Source: Sunxiuqinia indica (lineage in GTDB: Bacteria > Bacteroidota > Bacteroidia > Bacteroidales > Prolixibacteraceae). Taken from it: 64,000 nt of DNA. Both the position numbers and the translations under genes were made by a program. The notes below the pieces were generated by a model. That model saw nothing but the letters and a program-made list of their open reading frames with translations, did not search any database and was not told the DNA's origin. The DNA is taken from contig NZ_WVEM01000008.1 of NCBI RefSeq assembly GCF_009847015.1, positions 186,001 through 250,000 on the forward strand, in the 5' to 3' direction. This document shows, one piece after another, positions 51,958 through 60,969 of the stretch; the first letter of the stretch is position 1; each line of letters starts with the position of its first letter.

Positions 51958-54900
51958 ATGAGTTCAAATACCGGTATTTTTAAAGCATTACTTATTGTTG
52001 TAATTTGTTTAAGCTATCACCTGAATTCAAATGCACAACGCACACGCTATAATTTCAATCCCGATTGGAAATTGTACGTAGGGGATATAAACGGAGCAGA
52101 AAAACCAGGTTTTGATGATTCCAAGTGGAAAGAAATTACACTTCCGTATGCTTGGAATCAAGACGAAGCCTTTAAAAAGGATATTGTCGATCTGTCAACA
52201 GGCATTGCCTGGTACCGAAAGACATTTATTTTACCTGAAAACAAAGGCATCGACAAAGTTTTTCTCGAATTCGAAGGCGTACGTCATGCAGGTGAATTTT
52301 ATGTAAACGGAACCCTCGTTGGCTTACACGAAAATGGCATTATGGCGGTTGGACTAGATGTTTCTCATCTATTAAATCCCTATCCTAAAGAAAACGTGAT
52401 TGCTGTTCGTACCGATAACAGTTGGGACTATCGGGAACGTTTTTACAATCAACGTTATCAGTGGAACGATAAAAACTTCAATGCCAACTATGGTGGTCTT
52501 CCCAAAAACGTATACTTGCATACAACCGGGTCGGTCTATCAAACACTTCCACTTTATTCAACCCTCGGAACAGTAGGAACATACGTTTATCCAAGTCGTA
52601 TTAATGTTCCTGAAAAAACAGCTATAATCAATGTTGAATCTGAAGTAAAAAACGAAACCTCCGCTGCAGTTGTCGCCAATCTTGACATTACCGTTCAAGA
52701 CTCGGAAGGCAAACAAGTGGCGCATTTTGAAGGAACACCTCGAATGATTTCGCCCAATGGACAGATTGAACTATCAGCCTCCGAAAAGTTATCCAATCTG
52801 GAATTCTGGAGTTGGGGCTATGGTTATTTATACACTGTTACGTCAAAAGTCGTGGTTGATGGAAAAGTTACTGATGAAGTTCCAATTCGTACCGGATTTC
52901 GTAAAACCGAATTTAAAGACGGTATGATTTACCTGAACGATCGGGTTCTAATGATGAAAGGGTACGCCCAACGTACAAGTAACGAATGGCCTGGTGTGGG
53001 AATGTCAGTACCTGCATGGTTAAGTGATTACAGCAATAAGCTAATGATTGAGTCGAACGGTAATTTTGTACGTTGGATGCACATTACGCCTTGGAAACAA
53101 GATGTAGAATCGTGCGATCGTGTTGGTTTAATCCAGGTGATGCCTGCTGGAGATTCGGAACGAGATGTGACAGGCCGACGTTGGGAACAACGCTGCGAAG
53201 TAATGCGCGACGCCATCATTTATAACCGCAATAATCCAAGTATTTTGTTTTACGAGGGCGGCAACGAAAATATTAGCGAAGCGCACATGCAGGATTTAAA
53301 GAAGATCCGTGACACCTATGATTCAAATGGTGGTAGAGCTATTGGTAGCCGCGAAATGCTTGACAGTAAGGTTGCCGAGTATGGCGGTGAAATGCTTTAC
53401 ATTAACAAAAGCGCGGATCAACCTTTATTTGCCACAGAGTATTCACGCGATGAGGGCCTCCGAAAATATTGGGATGAATTTTCACCTCCATACCATAAAA
53501 ATGGTGATGGTGGTAATGGAGGTCACAATATGGATAGCAGTCAAGTCGCAAAAGCTTTTGAATATAATCGCAATCAGGATTCACACGCCATTGAAAATAT
53601 TGTTCGTTGGTACGATTACTGGGAACAGCGACCAGGAACAGGCACGCGTGTAAGCAGCGGAGGTGCCAACATTATCTTCTCTGATACCAACACACATCAT
53701 AGAGGAGCCGAGAACTACCGCCGAAGTGGTGAAACTGACCCCATGCGTATTCCAAAAGACAATTTCTTTGCACACCAGGTAATGTGGGCTGGCTGGGTCG
53801 ATTTAGAAAAACAGCTCACGCACATCATGGGGCATTGGAATTATGAGCCCGGAACTGTAAAGCCAATTTATGTGGTTTCAGGTGGAAATAAAGTAGAGCT
53901 TTTCGTTAATGGAAAATCAAAAGGGTTTGGTAAAAATACTTATCGCTTTTTGAATACTTTTGAAGATATTGCCTGGGAAGCCGGAGAAATAAAAGCGGTT
54001 TCTTACAATGAAGCAAACGAAGTTGTTTCGGAAGATGTGATCAAAACGGCAGGAGAACCTTATGCTCTTAAACTCACTAAAATGAAGTCACCTGCTGGTT
54101 TTAAAGCCGATGGTGCCGATTTAGCCATGGTACAGGTTGAAGTCGTTGACAAAGATGGTCAGCGTTGTCCGACAGCGTTGAATGAAATTTCATTCAATTT
54201 AAAAGGGGAAGCAACCTGGCTTGGCGGAATTGCACAAGGACCCGACAATTATGTGGGTTCAACTACACTTCCTGTTGAATGTGGTGTAAATCGCATCCTT
54301 ATCCGCTCAACAAATAAAGATGGAAAAATAACTGTGAAAGCTTCAGCGGATGACTTAAAAAGTGCCAGCGTTCAGTTCGAAACAACTCTTGTTGAGGTTG
54401 TGAATGGATTACGGACCGAGTTGGTTGCTGAAGGACTTCCTTCAAACCTTGAAAAAGGAGCAACGCCATTAACTCCGTCATATGCTCCTACGCGTCGCAC
54501 CATTCCTATTCTTTCAGCGAACGCCGGATCCAATAAGGAAAAAGCGATAATGAGCTTCGATGATAACGAAATGAGCGAGTGGACGAACGATGGGAAATTA
54601 TCAACAGGATGGATAACTTACGAGCTGGAAAAAACATCTCGTATTGATGCAATTTCACTTAAAATGACCAACTGGAGAAGGGTCTCCTACCCAATTGATA
54701 TTCTTATTGATGGTAAAAAAGTATGGTCGGGTGAAACAAAACGCAGCCTGGGCTACATTTTAATTCCAATTGAACCAACTGTTGGTGAAAAAGTGACCAT
54801 TCAGTTAACAGGTGCCGGCACCGAAGAAGATGCCTTTCAGAATGTAATTGAGTTGAGCGGCCAAAAAGAACTGGATGGATACAGACTACCACCCAATGCA

Positions 54901-54972
54901 AATACAGAAGGTCAATTAAGAATTGTAGAAACCGAAATTCTTCAGAACACTAAAGACTCGCAAAATTTATAG
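51958..54972 (+). CDS. Large GH2 enzyme with C-terminal discoidin-like domain
   Basis: A 1004-residue exported GH2 enzyme (signal ending NSNAQ). The jelly-roll shows ITLPYAWNQDE and IAWYRKTFILP, and the barrel has YEGGNENIS with acid/base Glu437 and FATEYSRDEG with nucleophile Glu494. The barrel start (GYAQRTSNEWPGVGMSVPAWL) differs strongly from the other two GH2 enzymes here, so another substrate is likely. After an Ig-like domain come about 120 residues of F5/8-type C or CBM-like fold (AIMSFDDNEMSEWTNDGK, WITYELEKTSRIDAISL). Galactosidase, or a glycosidase for another arabinogalactan sugar, are options. The GH43 gene starts 2 bp after its stop. Confidence 0.85.
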   Translation: MSSNTGIFKALLIVVICLSYHLNSNAQRTRYNFNPDWKLYVGDINGAEKPGFDDSKWKEITLPYAWNQDEAFKKDIVDLSTGIAWYRKTFILPENKGIDKVFLEFEGVRHAGEFYVNGTLVGLHENGIMAVGLDVSHLLNPYPKENVIAVRTDNSWDYRERFYNQRYQWNDKNFNANYGGLPKNVYLHTTGSVYQTLPLYSTLGTVGTYVYPSRINVPEKTAIINVESEVKNETSAAVVANLDITVQDSEGKQVAHFEGTPRMISPNGQIELSASEKLSNLEFWSWGYGYLYTVTSKVVVDGKVTDEVPIRTGFRKTEFKDGMIYLNDRVLMMKGYAQRTSNEWPGVGMSVPAWLSDYSNKLMIESNGNFVRWMHITPWKQDVESCDRVGLIQVMPAGDSERDVTGRRWEQRCEVMRDAIIYNRNNPSILFYEGGNENISEAHMQDLKKIRDTYDSNGGRAIGSREMLDSKVAEYGGEMLYINKSADQPLFATEYSRDEGLRKYWDEFSPPYHKNGDGGNGGHNMDSSQVAKAFEYNRNQDSHAIENIVRWYDYWEQRPGTGTRVSSGGANIIFSDTNTHHRGAENYRRSGETDPMRIPKDNFFAHQVMWAGWVDLEKQLTHIMGHWNYEPGTVKPIYVVSGGNKVELFVNGKSKGFGKNTYRFLNTFEDIAWEAGEIKAVSYNEANEVVSEDVIKTAGEPYALKLTKMKSPAGFKADGADLAMVQVEVVDKDGQRCPTALNEISFNLKGEATWLGGIAQGPDNYVGSTTLPVECGVNRILIRSTNKDGKITVKASADDLKSASVQFETTLVEVVNGLRTELVAEGLPSNLEKGATPLTPSYAPTRRTIPILSANAGSNKEKAIMSFDDNEMSEWTNDGKLSTGWITYELEKTSRIDAISLKMTNWRRVSYPIDILIDGKKVWSGETKRSLGYILIPIEPTVGEKVTIQLTGAGTEEDAFQNVIELSGQKELDGYRLPPNANTEGQLRIVETEILQNTKDSQNL

Positions 54973-54974
54973 AT

Positions 54975-55967
54975 ATGAATTCGTTTTTAAAAGCAATATC
55001 AGCGACACTAGTCCTCATAAGCTGTGTTTTAAATGGTTATTCTCAACAAAACATTATTCACCAGTGGGAAGCAACCGGGAACCCGGTAGTTACGCACAAA
55101 TACACTTGCGATCCGGCAGCGATTGTGCACAACGACACCTTGTTTATTTTTACCGGTGAAGATGCCGAAGGTGGACTGAAGTTCTACAACATTAAAAACT
55201 GGTGCTGCTTTGCCACCACCGATATGAAGAACTTTATTGAATACGACATTCCATTGTATGCCAAAGACTTTGAGTGGAACCGTGGTGAATTTGCCTACGC
55301 AGGCCATGTTATTGAACGAAACAATAAATTTTACTGGTATGTAAGCACCAATACATCGGGGATTGGGGTTGCCGTTGCCGACCGTCCACAGGGGCCATAC
55401 AAAGATGTATTGGGAAAACCTTTGCTAACCAACGAAAACAGTCCGGGGAAAAAGCATAGCTGGCGTACAATCGATCCGGCTGCTTTTATCGACGACGATG
55501 GCCAAGCCTGGTTATTTTGGGGCAATGGCGCATGTTGGGCTGTTAAGCTAAATGAAGACATGACCTCGTACGATATGGATTATGGCGTAAAAACCATTGA
55601 AATAGATGGGGAAATGGATTTCCCGTTTACTGAAGCTCCCTGGGTACACAAAAAAGACGATGTTTACTTTTTAACTTTTGCCATTGGCTTTCCCGAACGA
55701 ATTGCCTTCGCAGTGAGTGACAAAATTGATGGCCCTTACACCTACAAAGGCATTATCAACGAAATTGCCGGGAACAGCAACACCAATCATCAATCGATTA
55801 TTGAATACAAAGGCAACTGGTACTTTATTTACCACAACGGCGGAATGCAAACCAAAGGCGGTAGCTACAGCCGCAGCATCTGCATTGATAAGTTAGAGTT
55901 CGATGAAAACGGGATGTACAAACCCATTTTAATGACTACCAAAGGGGTTGATAAAGTTGATGAATAA
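54975..55967 (+). CDS. GH43 glycoside hydrolase
   Basis: A 330-residue exported five-bladed-propeller enzyme with a complete GH43 triad. The base aspartate is in YTCDPAAIVHNDTL, the pKa-modulating aspartate in RTIDPAAFIDDDGQAWLFWG, and the acid glutamate in FTEAPWVHKKDDVYFL. Other hallmarks are ATTDMKNFIEYD and the late NHQSIIEYKGNWYFIYH. It has a single domain of normal family length. Most GH43 enzymes of this layout are alpha-L-arabinofuranosidases or beta-xylosidases; with GH53 and GH2 neighbours, removing arabinose side chains is the best inference. The 2-bp gap to the large GH2 gene suggests coupled translation. Confidence 0.88.
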   Translation: MNSFLKAISATLVLISCVLNGYSQQNIIHQWEATGNPVVTHKYTCDPAAIVHNDTLFIFTGEDAEGGLKFYNIKNWCCFATTDMKNFIEYDIPLYAKDFEWNRGEFAYAGHVIERNNKFYWYVSTNTSGIGVAVADRPQGPYKDVLGKPLLTNENSPGKKHSWRTIDPAAFIDDDGQAWLFWGNGACWAVKLNEDMTSYDMDYGVKTIEIDGEMDFPFTEAPWVHKKDDVYFLTFAIGFPERIAFAVSDKIDGPYTYKGIINEIAGNSNTNHQSIIEYKGNWYFIYHNGGMQTKGGSYSRSICIDKLEFDENGMYKPILMTTKGVDKVDE

Positions 55968-55985
55968 ACAACAAGCTTAAAAAAT

Positions 55986-57056
55986 ATGCACACAGTACTA
56001 CAGAACATCAGCAGGCTTTTATTGGCCATTTTTGTATTATTTGCCTCAGCTTCATGCAGGCAGTCTGGTAAGTCTCAAGAAGAAGAAATGGCAGCCTATC
56101 TGCTAATCTATTTTACTGATCCAACGCATAGTCTTTTTATGGCTTTAAGTACCGATGGCTATACATTTACCGATATTAACAATGGGCAGCCCATTATGGC
56201 AGGAGATACTATTGCCAGTCAAAAAGGAATTCGCGATCCGCATATATCAAGAGGGCCTGATGGCGCTTTTTATGTGGTGATGACCGACCTTCATTTATTT
56301 GCCAAACAACTGGGTTACAGAGAAACCACCTGGGAAAGGCCTCGGGAAGAATACGATTGGGGAAACAACCGTGGTTTTGTTCTGATGAAATCGTGCGATC
56401 TTATCAATTGGACACACAGCAACTTTATTTTCGCAGAGGAATTTGAGGGATATGAAGAAATGGGATGCTCCTGGGCACCACAAACCATTTACGATCCAAC
56501 GGAAGGAAAGATGATGGTATATTTTACGATGCGTATGAAACACGGATTGACCTCATTGTATTATTCCTATGCCAATGAAGACTTTACCAAACTGATTACA
56601 GAACCAAAATCACTTTACGAATATCCCGACACAACTGTTCAGATATTAGATGCCGATATTACGCACATGCCCGACGGACGCTATTGCATGATGTATGTAG
56701 CACAAGAGCAACCCGGAGGAATAAAAGTGGCTTTCTCCGATGACATTAATAAAGGCTATAAATACGAGTCGGAAATGGTTGATAAGGAACCCGGTGCCTG
56801 TGAAGCGCCAAATGTTTGGAAACGTATTGATAGTGATAAATATGTTTTAATGTATGACATTTTCAGTATTCAGCCCCACAATTTTGGATTTGTTGAAACC
56901 ACTGACTTTAAAACATATACTAATTTGGGGCGCTTCAATGAAGGAGTAATGAAAACCACCAATTTTACCTCTCCCAAACATGGAGCGGTAATTCAGCTAA
57001 CAAAAGAAGAGGCCATAAAACTGGCTGATCATTATGATTATGAACTTAAATTCTAA
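55986..57056 (+). CDS. GH43-like lipoprotein (putative arabinosidase)
   Basis: A 356-residue lipoprotein (LFASASC lipobox). It has the propeller pattern of GH43-type proteins: YLLIYFTDPTHSLFMALSTD, KGIRDPHISRGPDGAFYVVM with the probable base aspartate, CSWAPQTIYDPTEGKMMVYF, ILDADITHMPDGRYCMMYV and ACEAPNVWKRIDSDKYVLMY with the probable acid glutamate. The order fits a GH43-fold enzyme, though the first motif is replaced. Being lipid-anchored it may act on the cell surface, before import. Arabinofuranosidase activity is the likeliest role. It is separated by 18 bp from the GH43 gene upstream and by about 125 bp from the next gene, which has its own leader element. Confidence 0.78.
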   Translation: MHTVLQNISRLLLAIFVLFASASCRQSGKSQEEEMAAYLLIYFTDPTHSLFMALSTDGYTFTDINNGQPIMAGDTIASQKGIRDPHISRGPDGAFYVVMTDLHLFAKQLGYRETTWERPREEYDWGNNRGFVLMKSCDLINWTHSNFIFAEEFEGYEEMGCSWAPQTIYDPTEGKMMVYFTMRMKHGLTSLYYSYANEDFTKLITEPKSLYEYPDTTVQILDADITHMPDGRYCMMYVAQEQPGGIKVAFSDDINKGYKYESEMVDKEPGACEAPNVWKRIDSDKYVLMYDIFSIQPHNFGFVETTDFKTYTNLGRFNEGVMKTTNFTSPKHGAVIQLTKEEAIKLADHYDYELKF

Positions 57057-57062
57057 ATAGAT

Positions 57063-57180
57063 CAAACGAACATGATTTTTTTTCATTCTAACATCACTCT
57101 CAAGAATGATTAAAATTTATGTGAGTTCCTGAATGTCTTCAAAATTTTTGAACATTCAGAAAACAAAAATTTTTAAACAG
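57063..57180 (+). repeat. Leader element, fourth copy
   Basis: The sequence begins CAAACGAACATGA, contains CATTCT (57084-57089) pairing with AGAATG (57103-57108), then GTGAGTTCC and a second stem CTGAATGT (57129-57136) with ACATTCAG (57152-57159), and ends AAATTTTTAAACAG just before ATGAAA. It is the plus-strand counterpart of the elements at 17162-17358 and 62809-62895, again in sense with the gene that follows. The second stem is only in this copy. Confidence 0.65.
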
Positions 57181-58185
57181 ATGAAAAACACATTGACAAC
57201 ATTAGTAATGCTTCTATGTTTTTCGGCCACCTTTGCGCAAGGCTGGAAACCGGAAGTAAGAGAAAATATCCCTTTAGATTCGATCCGTCTGAGCGATCCC
57301 GCAATTCTGGCCGATAAAGCCACCTCAACCTACTACATGACAGGAACCGGTGGTTTACTCTGGAAAAGTAAAGATCTGGCCAAATGGACTGGCCCCTATG
57401 TGGTTGCCAAAACCGACCCGGATTCGTGGATGGGTCCAAGGCCAATGATATGGGCTGCCGAGTTGCATCAGTACAAAGACAAGTATTATTACTTTGCAAC
57501 TTTCACCAACCAGGAAATGGTAATTGACAATGTAAAAGGAAATGCGATAAACCGTCGCGCCAGTCACGTACTGGTGAGCGATAAAGCCGAAGGTCCTTAT
57601 GTACCAATGGAAGATGAAACTTACTTACCTGACGATATCCCTACTTTAGATGGTACCTTTTGGGTGGATCCCGATGGAAAACCCTACATGATTTATTGCG
57701 AAGAATGGCTGCATAACTGGAACGGTACCATGGAAAAAATTGAGTTAAAACCTGATTTAAGTGGTTCCATCGGTCAACGGGAAATCATGTTTTTTGCTTC
57801 AGAATCTCCTTGGAGTAAGGATAAGCAACCTAATGGACGAATCGTTCCAAACAAAGTAACCGATGGTCCTTATTTATTTAAAACGCAAACAGGTAAGTTG
57901 GGAATGATCTGGACAAGCTGGGCGTTGAGTGATTATACACAAGGAGTAGCATATTCTGAAAGTGGAACATTAGATGGCCCGTGGGTTCAACACGTAGAGC
58001 CTATTACTCCTCCCAACTTTGGACATGGTATGTTATTTAGGACTTTGGAGGGAAAACTGTTGATGTCAGTTCACAGTCATGCAAATGTAAAAGGCCGTAC
58101 CGTAAGGATTCCACATTTATTTGAGGTAGATGATTCTGGTGATAGAATAGTTGTAGGAGATCAATATCATCCAGAAGAAGAATAG
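57181..58185 (+). CDS. GH43 glycoside hydrolase with Asp at the usual acid position
   Basis: A 334-residue exported enzyme. I start it at ATG 57181 (MKNTLTTLVMLLCFSATFAQ), a clean signal peptide directly after the leader element; an ATG at 57133 would add 16 residues and spoil it. GH43 motifs are IRLSDPAILADKATSTYYM (base), IWAAELHQYKDKYYYFATF, and LDGTFWVDPDGKPYMIYCE (modulating aspartate). The third motif reads VTDGPYLFKTQTGK, with Asp where most GH43 enzymes have Glu. Many close relatives seem to share this, so another residue, perhaps in CEEW or AAEL, may serve as acid. Arabinosidase activity is likely but less certain than for the other GH43 proteins. Confidence 0.82.
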   Translation: MKNTLTTLVMLLCFSATFAQGWKPEVRENIPLDSIRLSDPAILADKATSTYYMTGTGGLLWKSKDLAKWTGPYVVAKTDPDSWMGPRPMIWAAELHQYKDKYYYFATFTNQEMVIDNVKGNAINRRASHVLVSDKAEGPYVPMEDETYLPDDIPTLDGTFWVDPDGKPYMIYCEEWLHNWNGTMEKIELKPDLSGSIGQREIMFFASESPWSKDKQPNGRIVPNKVTDGPYLFKTQTGKLGMIWTSWALSDYTQGVAYSESGTLDGPWVQHVEPITPPNFGHGMLFRTLEGKLLMSVHSHANVKGRTVRIPHLFEVDDSGDRIVVGDQYHPEEE

Positions 58186-58374
58186 AGTCGAATTCTATAG
58201 AACTTCAATTAAATTCAGGATATATTATTTTCATTCACCTGATCGTTTATTCAATAGCGAATAATATCTTTATGCCCCTTTACCAGGCTTGTTTAACAAG
58301 TTTGGCACAGCTAATTTTTATTTTGAGACCAATAATATCCTTCTGATATTAGAAAAAGGAAACAAACCAACATT

Positions 58375-60324
58375 ATGAAAAAATATCTTGCTACTTTAAT
58401 TCTGATCGCAGTTTCGATCTCTGCCTTTGCTCAGGAACAACTTGTAAAAAGCCCTGATGGCAAGCTGAATTTAAGCTTTAATTTAAAAGAAGGCACACCT
58501 TACTTTTCAGTAAAGAGTAATAATGCTGTGATGCTGGAAGACTCTCCTCTTGGACTGGTTACGAGTGCGGGAGATTTTAGTAAGGATTTAAAACTAACGA
58601 CAACAAGTCGCGATAACATCACAAAAAACTACTCGCAGCTTAAGATTAAACAATCGTCGGTTGTGTACAATGCCAACGAATTGGTTGTAACGCTTGCCAA
58701 CAAAGAAGATAAACCAATCGAAATCGTATTCAGAGTAAGTAATAACAACATTGGTTTCCGCTATAATCTCCCACAATATGGAGAAACAGCCAACTGTACC
58801 ATTGAAAAAGAAATTACAGGATTTAATTTCCCCGACAATACCACTACCTTTCTGTCTCCACAAGCCACTCCGGGCATAGGATGGAAAGGGACAAAACCCA
58901 GTTATGAAGAAGAATATGTACCGGATGAACCGCTTGGAACACCATCAAAATATGGTTTAGGATATACATTTCCATCGCTCTTTCACGTCGGGAATGATGG
59001 CTGGGTACTGATTTCAGAAACTGGTGTCGATGGAAAATATTGTGGATCACGACTTAGTGAAGGAAGCGCTGATGGAATTTATTCCATTGCTTATCCCGAG
59101 CAGGGCGAAAACAACGGCTTCGGGAGTTCAAGTCCGGCAATTGCCTTGCCCGGGTCAACGCCTTGGAGAACGATTACTGTGGCTAACAATTTAAACCCAA
59201 TTGTTGAAACTACGATCCCTTACGATCTGGTTGATCCGCTTTATGAACCCACACAGGAATATAAATTTGGCCGCTCAACATGGAGTTGGATTATGTGGCA
59301 GGACAGGAGCATGAACTATGATGATCAGGTAACTTATATTGATTTTGCTGCAGACATGGGCTACGAGTACATTTTAATGGATGCCTTGTGGGATAAGAAT
59401 GTGGGCTACGAAAAAATGGAAGAACTGATCGAATATGCCCACTCTAAAAATGTTGACGTTTTTTTATGGTACAATTCCAACGGTTTCTGGAATAATGCAC
59501 CACAAGGGCCAAAGCACAAATTAAACAATGCCATTGCCCGTAAAAAAGAGATGAAATGGCTGCAGGAGATGCGAGTTAAAGGATTAAAGATAGACTTTTT
59601 TGGTGGCGACAAGCAAGAAACCATGAGACTCTATGAAGCGCTTCTTTCTGATGCCAACGAATATGGTTTGATGATTATTTTTCATGGTTGCACCTTGCCG
59701 CGCGGATGGGAGCGCATGTATCCAAATTATGTGGGAAGTGAAGCCGTGCTGGCTTCTGAGAATCTCATTTTCACGCAACATGCTAACGATATGGAAGCCT
59801 TCAATGCCTGTTTGCACCCGTTCATTCGAAATGCTGTGGGATGTATGGAATTTGGCCCGGTTTTGCTGAATAAACGACATAACAGAACAAACGATGGAGG
59901 AACAATCCGCCGAACTTCAGACATTTTCCAACTTGCAACGGCAGTGCTTTTTCAAAATCCGGTTCAAATGTTTGCACTGGCGCCCAATAACCTGAGTGAC
60001 GCACCAGAATTTGCAATCGATTTTATGAAAGATGTGGAAACAACTTGGGACGAAACTGTTTTTATTGATGGCTATCCGGGGAAATATGTGGTATTGGCCC
60101 GCCGACATAAAGATCAGTGGTATGTAGTTGGAATTAATGCGAATGAAGAACCACTGTCCTTAAATCTTGCATTGCCAATGCTTGCCGGAAAAACAATCAC
60201 TTATTATGGTGATGAAAGCAGCTTAGCCTCATTCAAAAAAGAGACTAAAATCGAAAAATCAGGCAAATTCAATATTCTAATCCAACCTAACGGAGGAATT
60301 ATATTGACCGGTAGCAATAACTAA
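58375..60324 (+). CDS. GH97 glycoside hydrolase, probable retaining alpha-galactosidase
   Basis: A 649-residue exported enzyme (signal ending AFAQ). The N-terminal beta-sandwich (LVKSPDGKLNLSFNLKEG) is followed by the TIM barrel (SWIMWQDRSMNYDDQVTYID; YILMDALWD; VFLWYNSNGFW) and a C-terminal beta domain (YVVGINANEEPLSLNLALP). Asp407 in GLKIDFFGGDKQ occupies the nucleophile place of retaining GH97 alpha-galactosidases; inverting members such as SusB use glutamates instead. Calcium-site glutamates are probably E476 and nearby residues in YVGSEAV and ASEN. It would remove alpha-galactose caps from plant or algal glycans. Last gene of the hydrolase row, followed by a hairpin terminator. Confidence 0.88.
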   Translation: MKKYLATLILIAVSISAFAQEQLVKSPDGKLNLSFNLKEGTPYFSVKSNNAVMLEDSPLGLVTSAGDFSKDLKLTTTSRDNITKNYSQLKIKQSSVVYNANELVVTLANKEDKPIEIVFRVSNNNIGFRYNLPQYGETANCTIEKEITGFNFPDNTTTFLSPQATPGIGWKGTKPSYEEEYVPDEPLGTPSKYGLGYTFPSLFHVGNDGWVLISETGVDGKYCGSRLSEGSADGIYSIAYPEQGENNGFGSSSPAIALPGSTPWRTITVANNLNPIVETTIPYDLVDPLYEPTQEYKFGRSTWSWIMWQDRSMNYDDQVTYIDFAADMGYEYILMDALWDKNVGYEKMEELIEYAHSKNVDVFLWYNSNGFWNNAPQGPKHKLNNAIARKKEMKWLQEMRVKGLKIDFFGGDKQETMRLYEALLSDANEYGLMIIFHGCTLPRGWERMYPNYVGSEAVLASENLIFTQHANDMEAFNACLHPFIRNAVGCMEFGPVLLNKRHNRTNDGGTIRRTSDIFQLATAVLFQNPVQMFALAPNNLSDAPEFAIDFMKDVETTWDETVFIDGYPGKYVVLARRHKDQWYVVGINANEEPLSLNLALPMLAGKTITYYGDESSLASFKKETKIEKSGKFNILIQPNGGIILTGSNN

Positions 60325-60344
60325 GAGCATACAACCTAAAAAGG

Positions 60345-60368
60345 ATCCTGCTTTCATATAAGCAGGAT
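60345..60368. terminator. Bidirectional terminator between convergent genes
   Basis: ATCCTGCTT (60345-60353) and AAGCAGGAT (60360-60368) form a perfect 9-bp stem with a 6-base loop. CCTTTTT follows on the minus strand and TGCTTTAT on the plus strand. It lies between the convergent GH97 and DUF3237 genes. Confidence 0.8.
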
Positions 60369-60401
60369 GCTTTATAGGGCGACAATACAAATGCTCAATT
60401 C

Positions 60402-60926
60402 TCACAGGACTTTCCAGACCTGTATCGAAATATAATCCTTTGCCGGAACTGGCTTACAAATAAAAATGGCATGATTCAGCCAGGCGTATTTTGAATCTTC
60501 CGGTGCTTCAAATTTTGGAGCTGTGCGGAAGTAGATCTCGTTGGAATCAGCAGTAGTCTTTACGGCGTCTTCATTCGGGTTATAGAAAATTCCGACATTG
60601 CGAACATGAATCAGCACATTGTCGTCTGTTCTTATCGTGTATATTGCTTCTAATTCGGTGAGTCCATTGTCTTTGTATAATTTTTGATAATCGGCACCAC
60701 CCGGCAAAACAGTTCCTTTTAATTTAGGACCTTCAAACGTTCCTCCTGAAATCGGAATGATAATCCGATCACCATAGCAGGTTGAGCCTAAATTCATAAC
60801 CGGATCAATTGTTACTTTCAGCTCACAGGTAAACTCTAACCCGGGAGCAACATATTCCTGTGCTGACAATGTAAGGTTAAAACCGATTACCAGACAGAAT
60901 ATTAAAACGGATCTAACTCTCTTCAT
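60402..60926 (-). CDS. DUF3237-family exported protein
   Basis: A 174-residue protein with a signal peptide (CLVIGFNLTLSAQ) and one DUF3237 (UPF0311) beta-barrel domain. The family hallmarks are PISGGTFEGPKLKGTVLPGGADYQ, then LEAIYTIRTDDNVLIHVRNVG and YFRTAPKFEAPEDSKYAWLN. No enzymatic function is established for the family. It often stands near esterases or polysaccharide genes in Bacteroidota, and here it follows a CocE-type hydrolase by 43 bp on the same strand, so a shared substrate is possible. Confidence 0.85.
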   Translation of the reverse strand: MKRVRSVLIFCLVIGFNLTLSAQEYVAPGLEFTCELKVTIDPVMNLGSTCYGDRIIIPISGGTFEGPKLKGTVLPGGADYQKLYKDNGLTELEAIYTIRTDDNVLIHVRNVGIFYNPNEDAVKTTADSNEIYFRTAPKFEAPEDSKYAWLNHAIFICKPVPAKDYISIQVWKVL

Positions 60927-60969
60927 CGTTTTTTTCAGATTAATATTTCTTTCAAAATAATTAAAACCC

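Noticed and set aside
40694-60324. Many open frames on the opposite strand or other frames of the hydrolase genes
   Set aside because: All lie inside long, well-recognised glycosidase genes and have no domain character of their own.
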